Source: an uncultured Anaerostipes sp. (GTDB taxonomy: Bacteria; Bacillota; Clostridia; Lachnospirales; Lachnospiraceae). Taken from it: a DNA stretch of 24,609 bases. Shown here piece by piece: positions 1 to 6,460 of the stretch (position 1 is its first letter; every line of letters starts with the position of its first letter). Position numbers and translations under genes: made by a program. The notes under the pieces were generated by a model, which was not told where the DNA came from, did no database searches, and saw only the letters and a program-made list of their open reading frames with translations. The DNA lies in the NCBI GenBank assembly GCA_900756035.1, contig CAAEIR010000375.1:1-24609 (forward strand), in the 5' to 3' direction.

Positions 1-20
1 ACCACCTGAGCTACACACCC
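1..20 (-). tRNA. 5' end of a tRNA gene, cut by the window edge
   Basis: Read on the minus strand, the first bases after tRNA-Gln are GGGTGTGTAGCTCAGGTGGT. This is a typical acceptor arm followed by TA and the D arm (GCTCAG..GGT) of a bacterial tRNA. The anticodon lies outside the window, so the amino acid cannot be named. It lies only six bases after the 3' end of tRNA-Gln and is probably co-transcribed with it. Confidence 0.75.
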
Positions 21-26
21 GGAAAA

Positions 27-98
27 CTGGGGTAGCTGGATTCGAACCAGCGCGTGCAGGAGTCAGAATCCTGTGCCTTACCGCTTGGCGATACCCCA
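27..98 (-). tRNA. tRNA-Gln (anticodon CTG)
   Basis: The minus strand folds as a cloverleaf. The acceptor arm is TGGGGTA / TACCCCA with a G discriminator. The D arm has GCCAAGCGGTAAGGC. The anticodon stem CAGGA/TCCTG encloses the loop TTCTGAC, giving anticodon CTG (Gln). The T arm carries the invariant GGTTCGAATCC. CCA is not encoded. It is followed at once by a second tRNA and preceded by a good promoter, so it heads a small tRNA operon. Confidence 0.95.
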
Positions 99-116
99 TC
101 GCTTGACAGCTCGTTA

Positions 117-146
117 ATATTACCATGACTTTCAGACATATGTCAA
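117..146 (-). promoter_or_regulatory. Promoter of the tRNA operon
   Basis: On the minus strand, a perfect -35 TTGACA (141-146) is separated by 18 bases from TAATAT (117-122), placing the start a few bases before the tRNA-Gln 5' end at 98. This is a standard housekeeping sigma arrangement for a stable RNA gene. Confidence 0.7.
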
Positions 147-175
147 CACATTTTTTCAATTTTTTCAAATTTTTC

Positions 176-559
176 TCAATTTAATGATTTTAGGTACTGT
201 CCCTCCCATATATTTTCCGTACTTTCTCCATGAATCTGAAATAATATTTTTCCTTTTTTCCCCGCCTGAGTTTTCTGATCCTGATCATCATTCTTTCCTG
301 TAAAAATGTCAGTAATAAGAATTTCTCCAATTTTTCTGCCTTCTAAATCATAGACTGCTGCCTTCTCCCCGACACAATGTTCTCCCAGCACAAATACCCC
401 CTGAATCTCTCCTCCTCCAGACTGAACCGGATACATCTGGTCAATATAAGAAAAATTTCCTTTTCCGTCATGAAGCTTATAAATTCGTTCTTTGGCTTTT
501 TCATATTCCGCAGACGGTTCTTCTTTCTTCAAATATTTAAAAAAATTCACAAATATCAT
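176..559 (-). CDS. Small protein of unknown function (127 aa)
   Basis: I do not recognise this protein. It starts with a short amphipathic stretch rich in Phe and Lys. A central part reads as alternating beta strands (GVFVLGEHCVGEKAAVYD, then GRKIGEILITDIF), followed by a charged Asp/Gln/Lys-rich C-terminus. The central strand pattern loosely recalls a small beta-barrel such as domain 2 of translation GTPases, but that is only a resemblance. There is no signal peptide or clear membrane helix. The ATG at 559 has a purine-rich GGAAAGGA almost touching it. A GTG three codons later (548-550) is better spaced from that site and could be the true start. It has its own extended -10 promoter and seems monocistronic, lying between the tRNA operon and the leuA leader. 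Confidence 0.7.
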   Translation of the reverse strand: MIFVNFFKYLKKEEPSAEYEKAKERIYKLHDGKGNFSYIDQMYPVQSGGGEIQGVFVLGEHCVGEKAAVYDLEGRKIGEILITDIFTGKNDDQDQKTQAGKKGKILFQIHGESTENIWEGQYLKSLN

Positions 560-606
560 TTCCTTTCCGCCTTTTTCATATTCGCTGCAAAGTAAATATG
601 AAGATT

Positions 607-634
607 ATTATATCACGCTCTGTACAGAAAACAA
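607..634 (-). promoter_or_regulatory. Promoter of the small gene at 176-559
   Basis: On the minus strand TATAAT (607-612) is preceded by TGA, giving an extended -10 (TGATATAAT). A partial -35 TTGTTT (629-634) lies 16 bases upstream. Confidence 0.65.
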
Positions 635-690
635 AGGGATTTTGTCTGCCCCTGAAGATCCTTAAGTTTGGAAAAAGAATATTTTGCATA

Positions 691-720
691 TTGACAACAT
701 AGGATAAATTATGATAGATT
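691..720 (+). promoter_or_regulatory. Candidate promoter for the leuA leader
   Basis: A perfect -35 TTGACA occurs at 691-696. The best-spaced -10 is TAGATT (715-720, spacer 18). A better-looking TATGAT (710-715) is too close at 13 bases. The expected start near 727 fits the beginning of the T-box leader. Confidence 0.5.
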
Positions 721-724
721 GTCA

Positions 725-1011
725 TTAATGTAAATAGTAGAAATACATTGACAAGGAGTAGTAGGATATTTCAGACATTCAGAGAGCTGCTGGCTGGTGT
801 GAAGCAGCTGTTTACAATATTTGAACTCGCCTTCGAGTAGCATGCTGAACTGACAGTAGGTATTGCCGGGTCCAACCGTTACATTGGAAAGATATCGGTC
901 ATAAGACCCGTATCGATCAGAGTGTGTGCTTTTGCGCAAATTAGAGTGGTACCACGGAAGTTTCTTCGTCTCTATCCCGATTATTTCAGGAATAGATTCG
1001 GAGTTTTTTTT
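725..1011 (+). ncRNA. T-box leader, leucine specifier, with terminator
   Basis: This is a classic T-box riboswitch. The distal part of stem I is recognisable at about 780-810 (AGAGAGCTGC, GGCTGGTGTGAAGCAGC). The specifier loop contains GAACTCGCC, with codon CTC (Leu) at 826-828. The T-box core is AGAGTGGTACCACGG at 943-957, whose TGGT would pair with the ACCA end of uncharged tRNA-Leu. It is followed by a terminator hairpin and a run of eight T. Uncharged tRNA-Leu should stabilise the antiterminator and allow leuA transcription when leucine is short. The downstream leuA gene agrees with the specifier. Confidence 0.92.
964..1011 (+). terminator. T-box regulated terminator before leuA
   Basis: Arms CTTCG..CTATCCC (964-978) and GGAATAG..CGGAG (989-1003) pair, with a 3x3 internal loop and one C-A mismatch. 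Eight T follow (1004-1011). It is the alternative structure to the T-box antiterminator. Confidence 0.85.
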
Positions 1012-1104
1012 ATTTCAATGCGAGATATATCTTCCTCTAAAAGACTACCATCTCATTATAATACCTGCAACCTTAATATTTAATTTTGAAAGGAGATTCA
1101 CAAA

Positions 1105-2766
1105 ATGATGAACCCAAGCAAATATGAAAGACAATATTTTATGCCGCCTGAAACTTCTTTAGACTGGGCAAAGAAAGAATATATTACCAAAGCCCCGACA
1201 TGGTGCAGCGTTGACCTTCGTGACGGTAATCAGGCGCTGATTATCCCGATGAGTCTGGATGAAAAAGTAGAATTTTTTAAGCATCTGGTCTCTGTCGGTT
1301 TCAAAGAAATCGAAGTCGGCTTCCCTGCTGCATCTGAAACTGAGTATACTTTTTTGCGCACCCTGATTGAACAGGATCTGATTCCGGATGATGTTACAAT
1401 CCAGGTATTAACTCAGGCAAGAGAACATATTATCAAAAAGACTTTCAAGGCCTTAGAAGGTGCAAAAAAAGCGATTGTTCACGTTTATAACTCTACCTCT
1501 GTTGCTCAAAGAGAACAGGTATTTAAAAAATCAAAAGAAGAAATTATGAAAATTGCCACAGACGGTGCAAAATTATTAAAACGTCTGTCAGACGAAACAG
1601 AAGGAAATTTCTTATTTGAATACTCTCCGGAAAGTTTTACCGGAACAGAAGTAGACTATGCATTAGATGTATGTAATGCGGTTCTTGATATCTGGCAGCC
1701 TCGTCCGGACTGGAAAGTTATCATCAATCTTCCTGTAACTGTACAGCTTTCCATGCCTCACGTATATGCCAGCCAGATTGAATACATGAGCAAACATATG
1801 AAATATCGTGAAAATGTAATATTATCGCTGCATCCTCATAATGACCGCGGCTGCGGTGTAGCAGACACAGAACTTGCACTGCTTGCCGGTGCCGACCGTG
1901 TAGAGGGTACTTTATTCGGTAACGGAGAACGTACAGGTAATGTGGATATTATTACTCTGGCTCTGAACATGTACACCCACGGCGTCGATCCTAACCTTGA
2001 TTTTTCCAATCTGCCGGCACTGACTGATGCTTATGAGCGTCTTACCCGTATGTCTGTTTATGAACGTCAGCCGTACTCCGGAAAACTCGTTTTTGCAGCC
2101 TTTTCAGGCTCTCATCAGGATGCAATCGCAAAAGGTATGCACTGGAGAGATGATAAAAACCCTGCGCACTGGGATATTCCGTATCTTCCGATTGATCCGA
2201 AAGACATCGGCCGGGAATATGAAAGCGATGTCATCCGCATTAACAGTCAATCCGGAAAAGGCGGAATCAGCTATGTTCTGGAAGAGAATTTCGGTTTCCA
2301 CATTCCTGGAAAAATGCGTGAGGATGTGGGATATACCATTAAAGATGTATCCGATAAACGTCATCAGGAACTCGTTCCTAGAGATATTTTGAAAGTTTTC
2401 AAGCAGGTTTATGTAAATATCGAAGAACCTTGCCGCCTGAAAGAAGTTCATTTTATTCAGAAAGACGGTGGTATTGAAACTGAAATTTCCCTTGATAAAG
2501 GCGGTATTCCAAAACTTTATCACGGAAAAGGAAATGGCCGCTTAGATGCAGTCAGCAATGCATTAAAACGTCACAGTGACATGAACTATTCCATTGTAAC
2601 TTACCAGGAGCATGCGTTAAACGTCGGATCAAATTCCCAGGCATGTGCTTACGTAGCTATTCAGGAACCAAACGGTACAATTACATGGGGTGCCGGAATC
2701 CACGAAGATATCATCACAGCTTCTGTGCTTGCTTTAATCAGTGCAGTAAACCGTCTGGATATCTAA
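1105..2766 (+). CDS. leuA: 2-isopropylmalate synthase
   Basis: LeuA condenses acetyl-CoA with 2-oxoisovalerate, the first committed step of leucine synthesis in the cytosol. The 553-residue protein has the DRE-TIM/HMGL catalytic domain at about 30-310. It contains LRDGNQ (38-43), the metal-binding HPHND (243-247) and the GTLFGNGERTGNVD loop. The C-terminal LeuA dimer and leucine-feedback domain is at about 430-550 (GAGIHEDIITAS near the end). Length and N-terminus (MNPSKYERQYFMPPETSLDWA) match the longer 'yeast/actinobacterial-like' LeuA group. AGGAG at 1091-1095 is well placed for either of two adjacent ATG codons (1105 or 1108). Expression is under the Leu T-box just upstream. No leuB/C/D follows; a terminator comes directly after. 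Confidence 0.97.
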   Translation: MMNPSKYERQYFMPPETSLDWAKKEYITKAPTWCSVDLRDGNQALIIPMSLDEKVEFFKHLVSVGFKEIEVGFPAASETEYTFLRTLIEQDLIPDDVTIQVLTQAREHIIKKTFKALEGAKKAIVHVYNSTSVAQREQVFKKSKEEIMKIATDGAKLLKRLSDETEGNFLFEYSPESFTGTEVDYALDVCNAVLDIWQPRPDWKVIINLPVTVQLSMPHVYASQIEYMSKHMKYRENVILSLHPHNDRGCGVADTELALLAGADRVEGTLFGNGERTGNVDIITLALNMYTHGVDPNLDFSNLPALTDAYERLTRMSVYERQPYSGKLVFAAFSGSHQDAIAKGMHWRDDKNPAHWDIPYLPIDPKDIGREYESDVIRINSQSGKGGISYVLEENFGFHIPGKMREDVGYTIKDVSDKRHQELVPRDILKVFKQVYVNIEEPCRLKEVHFIQKDGGIETEISLDKGGIPKLYHGKGNGRLDAVSNALKRHSDMNYSIVTYQEHALNVGSNSQACAYVAIQEPNGTITWGAGIHEDIITASVLALISAVNRLDI

Positions 2767-2784
2767 GAAAAATTCTAACAAAAG

Positions 2785-2824
2785 AAAACCGGGCATTGTA
2801 ATTAAAACAGTGTCCGGTTTTTTC
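2785..2824 (+). terminator. Bidirectional terminator between leuA and the yigZ-like gene
   Basis: AAAACCGGGCATTGT and ACAGTGTCCGGTTTT form a long stem around the loop AATTAAA, followed by T on the plus strand. The other strand also ends in a T-rich tail, so it can serve both converging genes. Confidence 0.85.
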
Positions 2825-2832
2825 TTCTAAAA

Positions 2833-3492
2833 CTATTCTTCCAAAATCTGAATCTCCCCGTCAAGATCCACAAAGTATTTCTTTTCCAATTCCGTAATCT
2901 TTACCTTTCCTGAAGAAGCTTCTATAAACTTATTTTCTATCGCCTTTGCCTGATTTTCCGGAACTATCATATGAAAGACAACTTCTTCTGTATAATCCGT
3001 CCCCAAAACAGGAATCTCTTCTGCCGCTGCCATATACTGGATTTTTCCTGAGGTTGCATAATCACACGCTACCGACAGTTCCTGCCCCAGACATTTTACC
3101 ACAGTACGGCTGTTCTTAATCCCTTCCTGTGTACTTTTCGTATAGGCACGAATCAATCCGCCTGTCCCCAACAGAGTTCCACCAAAATACCTGGTCACAA
3201 CTACCACAATATTATGAAGGTCTTCTCCTAAAATTACTTCCAGCATCGGCTTTCCGGCAGTACCGCTCGGCTCTCCATCATCGCTGCATCTTACCACCGG
3301 CTGCTCCATCCCTACACGATATGCCCAGCAATTATGTCTCGCATCCCAATATTGTTTTTTTATCTTTTCGATAAATTCATGGGCTTCTTCTTCTGTCTTT
3401 GCCGGTGCCGTATGAGCAATAAATCTTGATTTCTTTTCTACAATTTCTCCTTCTCCCGAATCATATAAAATTCTATATTTCTGACTGGCCAT
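2833..3492 (-). CDS. YigZ/IMPACT (UPF0029) family protein
   Basis: The 219-residue protein carries the UPF0029/IMPACT N-terminal domain. Hallmarks are SRFIAHTAPAKTEEEAHEFI, the WDARHNCWAYR segment, the SDDGEPSGTAGKPML block and the VVTRYFGGTLLGTGGLIRAY signature. The C-terminal part (about 140-215) fits the ferredoxin-like DUF1949 domain. Bacterial YigZ proteins are cytosolic. IMPACT homologues in eukaryotes affect GCN2/translation control, but the bacterial role is not settled. GGAGG sits six bases before the ATG. The gene overlaps the preceding small gene by 20 bases, so they form a two-gene operon. Confidence 0.93.
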   Translation of the reverse strand: MASQKYRILYDSGEGEIVEKKSRFIAHTAPAKTEEEAHEFIEKIKKQYWDARHNCWAYRVGMEQPVVRCSDDGEPSGTAGKPMLEVILGEDLHNIVVVVTRYFGGTLLGTGGLIRAYTKSTQEGIKNSRTVVKCLGQELSVACDYATSGKIQYMAAAEEIPVLGTDYTEEVVFHMIVPENQAKAIENKFIEASSGKVKITELEKKYFVDLDGEIQILEE

Positions 3493-3772
3493 TCCTTTCC
3501 TCCCTGATCATAATTTCATCTAACGACTCTGCAAAAGAGATCGGTGTCACTTTATTCCGAATCAAACTTTGCAGCACACGCTCTGCAAGTTCCATAGATG
3601 CAGATAATTTAGGAACCGCATCCCATTCTACTACATCGGAACCCTTCTGACGTTTTTCCACGGCAACTCCGTAGACTCCGTCTCCCTCTTCTTCCATCAA
3701 GTAGTAGGATACTACAATTTCTCTGTGTTTGTCATCTAAAAATGTCTGTTTTCCTCTTAATTTTCCTTTCAT
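3473..3772 (-). CDS. DUF6514-type small protein (99 aa)
   Basis: The protein begins with a basic stretch, then HREIVVSYYLMEEEGDGVYGVAVEKRQ, the strand pattern I associate with the Clostridia family DUF6514. A helix-rich second half follows (LSASMELAERVLQSLIRNKVTPISFAESLDEIM). No transmembrane segment or signal peptide is visible. Function is unknown; in related genomes it is a conserved small cytosolic protein. AAAGGAG lies at the right distance from the ATG at 3772. It is translationally coupled to the YigZ-like gene by a 20-base overlap, and it diverges from the penicillin-binding protein gene across an 84-base spacer. Confidence 0.8.
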   Translation of the reverse strand: MKGKLRGKQTFLDDKHREIVVSYYLMEEEGDGVYGVAVEKRQKGSDVVEWDAVPKLSASMELAERVLQSLIRNKVTPISFAESLDEIMIREERNGQSEI

Positions 3773-3808
3773 CCTTTTCTCCTTTAACTTTAATATAGTA
3801 TAGGTCGG

Positions 3809-3837
3809 TTTACTTGGTCTTTTTTATTTGCTATAAT
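3809..3837 (+). promoter_or_regulatory. Promoter of the penicillin-binding protein gene
   Basis: TTTACT (3809-3814), a 17-base spacer, then a perfect TATAAT (3832-3837). Transcription would begin near 3844, which is also where the ribosome binding site starts, so the untranslated leader is only about a dozen bases. Confidence 0.75.
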
Positions 3838-3856
3838 ACCTCGTAGGAGGTTTTTT

Positions 3857-6394
3857 ATGAAATATACCAAACAAAACATTCAGAAAAAGAGGTCTGAACT
3901 CTCCTCCGACAAAATCCGGAGAAATTCTTCACTCTCTCTTTTTCTTATAAAATATGCGCTAATCATCTCCATTGCCTTCATTGTTGCAGCTTTTGGTCTT
4001 GGGGTTGGATTTGTGCGTGGAATTCTTAAAACGACTCCCACAATCACCAAAGACTCTGTACATTCGAAAGGATATATTACAACGATCTATGATAATAAGG
4101 GCAATACCGTAAAAACTCTTTCAGACCATGATTCCAATCGAATCTATACTCCCCTGTCCGATATTCCAAAAGATCTTCAAAATGCTTTTATTGCGATTGA
4201 AGACGAACGTTTTTACAGCCACAACGGAATCGATCTCTACGGCATAATCCGAGCAACCTTCCTTGGTATAAAGAATAAATCCTTAAGCCAAGGGGGAAGT
4301 ACGATTACACAGCAGTTAATCAAAAATAATGTTCTGGGGATACAGCCTGAGAAAACAACGATAGAGCGGATAGAGCGAAAAATCAAAGAACAGTCACTGG
4401 CTCTTGAATTGGAAAAGAAAGCTTCCAAACAATATATCCTGGAAGAATATTTAAATGCCATTAACTTAGGTGAGGGCACACTCGGCGTACAAACTGCCTC
4501 ACAAAAATACTTTAACAAAGACGTATCTGATTTGACTTTGTCAGAATGTGCAGTCCTTGCCAGTATTACCAAAAATCCGACTCGTCTTAATCCAATCACT
4601 CATCCGGAAAGAAACGCTTCCAGAAGATTGATTGTTTTACAAAATATGGTAGATCAATATTATATCACAAAAAAGGAATATAAAGAAGCCATAAGTGATA
4701 ATGTATATACCAGAATTAAAAAGAATGCCGCAAAAGCATCCAACCAGAAAAAGGCAAACACCTATTTCGAGGACGCTCTGATTCTTCAGGTTGTCAAAGA
4801 CTTAAAAACCCAGCTTGGATACGATGAAACCAAAGCCTATAACGCAATTTACAGCGGAGGTCTGAAAATTTATTCCACCCAGGACAGTGAGATTCAGAAA
4901 ATTGCTGATCAAACGGCAAATGACGCTTCTAATTATCCGAAGGATACAAAAGTTGCACTGACCTATACTTTGACTGTTCGAAATGCCGATAACACAGATG
5001 TTACTTATTCGGAAAATAATGTTCTGACTTATATGAAAGAGCATCAGCTTGGAAGCAGCCTGATTTTTCCAAATGAATCAAAAGCGAAAGAAGTTACGTT
5101 AAAATTTAAAGAGTCTATAAAGAGAACCGGGGCAACCATTATCGGCGAATTCTTCCAGACCGCAATACAGCCACAGGTTTCTATTACAGTAATCAATCAA
5201 TCTGACGGAAGTGTAGAGGCACTGGTCGGAGGACGTGGTACCAAATACTCCAGTCTTACCTTAAATCGTGCCACCGCTACTACAAGACAGCCCGGATCTA
5301 CCTTTAAAACCCTGTCGGCTTTTCTTCCGGCACTGGATCAGAAGGATATGACTTTAGCTACCGTTTATGATGATGCTCCATACAACTATCTGGATACGAA
5401 CCGTCCAATCCGGAATTATTACCAAAATTATCGTGGGTATTCTACAATACGCTCTGCAATCACAGACTCCATGAATGTGGTAGCCGCAAAAACCATTGCA
5501 GACGTGACCCCAAAAGCGGCCTTTGAATACTTAACGAATCTTGGTTTTACAACATTGGTTTCCAGCCAGTCTACCTTTGAAGGCACTACCTATTCTGATA
5601 TTAATCAGTCTCTCGCTCTCGGAGGTCTGACTTATGGTGTCACCAACTTAGAACTTACTAATGCCTATGCATCAATCGCCAACGGCGGAGTCTATCACAC
5701 TCCGAAACTTTACACGAGAGTTGTGGATCAAAACGGAAATGTTCTGCTAAACAATCACACAACCAGCACTCGGGTCATGAAAGAAAGTACCGCTTTCCTT
5801 CTTACCAGCGCTATGGAAGATGTTATATCCAAGGGAACAGGAAAAGACGCGAAACTATCCTCATCCATGGCATCTGCCGGGAAATCCGGTACGACAACAA
5901 ACAACTATGATTACTGGTTCTCCGGATATACTCCATATCACACAGCTTCTGTGTGGATGGGTTATGATCTGAATACCGATTTCAAATCAGAAAATACACA
6001 TAAAAAAATCTGGTCAAAGATTATGAGCCAGATTATTGAAAAAAAGGATGAGAAAAAGACGGACTTTAGCCGCCCGGCAAACATCGTAACGGCGAAGATC
6101 TGTAAAAAATCCGGAAGGCTTGCAATTCCTGGTATCTGTGATCATGATCCCCGTGGCAGCATGGTTGTTACAGAATACTTTACAAAAGGCACCGTGCCGA
6201 AACAGACATGCGACACACACGTTGCCATCGAGCTTTGTAAAACTTCCAAACAGCCCGTGAACGATAACTGCCCGAAAACAGGAAGAACAAAAAAAGTCTA
6301 TATTGTCCGAAAGAAAAACAGCCGAGGCAAAACGGCTGACACGCCATATCTTCTGCCGAAGGAATATGCTTCAACTACGTGCAGCAAACATTAA
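3857..6394 (+). CDS. Class A penicillin-binding protein (PBP1a-type)
   Basis: A bifunctional peptidoglycan synthase anchored in the membrane. It has a basic cytoplasmic N-terminus, one membrane helix at about 30-54 (YALIISIAFIVAAFGLG), then the GT51 glycosyltransferase domain. That domain has the catalytic EDERFY at 115-120 and GGSTITQQL further on. The transpeptidase domain carries STFK (nucleophile S481), SMN (538-540) and KSGT (676-679), so all three penicillin-binding motifs are intact. The last ~100 residues form a Cys-containing tail (CKKSGRLAIPGIC.., TC, LC, NC) ending in a basic segment. TAGGAGG lies six bases before the ATG. It is a single-gene unit between its own promoter and a terminator. 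Confidence 0.96.
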   Translation: MKYTKQNIQKKRSELSSDKIRRNSSLSLFLIKYALIISIAFIVAAFGLGVGFVRGILKTTPTITKDSVHSKGYITTIYDNKGNTVKTLSDHDSNRIYTPLSDIPKDLQNAFIAIEDERFYSHNGIDLYGIIRATFLGIKNKSLSQGGSTITQQLIKNNVLGIQPEKTTIERIERKIKEQSLALELEKKASKQYILEEYLNAINLGEGTLGVQTASQKYFNKDVSDLTLSECAVLASITKNPTRLNPITHPERNASRRLIVLQNMVDQYYITKKEYKEAISDNVYTRIKKNAAKASNQKKANTYFEDALILQVVKDLKTQLGYDETKAYNAIYSGGLKIYSTQDSEIQKIADQTANDASNYPKDTKVALTYTLTVRNADNTDVTYSENNVLTYMKEHQLGSSLIFPNESKAKEVTLKFKESIKRTGATIIGEFFQTAIQPQVSITVINQSDGSVEALVGGRGTKYSSLTLNRATATTRQPGSTFKTLSAFLPALDQKDMTLATVYDDAPYNYLDTNRPIRNYYQNYRGYSTIRSAITDSMNVVAAKTIADVTPKAAFEYLTNLGFTTLVSSQSTFEGTTYSDINQSLALGGLTYGVTNLELTNAYASIANGGVYHTPKLYTRVVDQNGNVLLNNHTTSTRVMKESTAFLLTSAMEDVISKGTGKDAKLSSSMASAGKSGTTTNNYDYWFSGYTPYHTASVWMGYDLNTDFKSENTHKKIWSKIMSQIIEKKDEKKTDFSRPANIVTAKICKKSGRLAIPGICDHDPRGSMVVTEYFTKGTVPKQTCDTHVAIELCKTSKQPVNDNCPKTGRTKKVYIVRKKNSRGKTADTPYLLPKEYASTTCSKH

Positions 6395-6403
6395 GTCACT
6401 GAA

Positions 6404-6455
6404 TACAAGCAGCCAGATTCATTAGAATCTGGCTGTTTGCTTATATTTTTATTTA
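6404..6455 (+). terminator. Terminator after the penicillin-binding protein gene
   Basis: GCCAGATTC and GAATCTGGC form a perfect stem around ATTA, extended by AAGCA/TGCTT, with a T-rich tail (TTATATTTTTATTT). It lies between two convergent genes. Confidence 0.85.
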
Positions 6456-6460
6456 ACATT

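Noticed and set aside
709..939. 76-codon minus-strand ORF in the leuA upstream region
   Set aside because: It lies antisense to stem I and the specifier loop of the T-box, has no family resemblance, and the RNA structure explains the sequence.
1057..1062. Perfect TATAAT between the T-box terminator and leuA
   Set aside because: No -35 at 16-18 bases and no TGn extension. A promoter here would bypass the T-box, so it is probably chance in AT-rich DNA.
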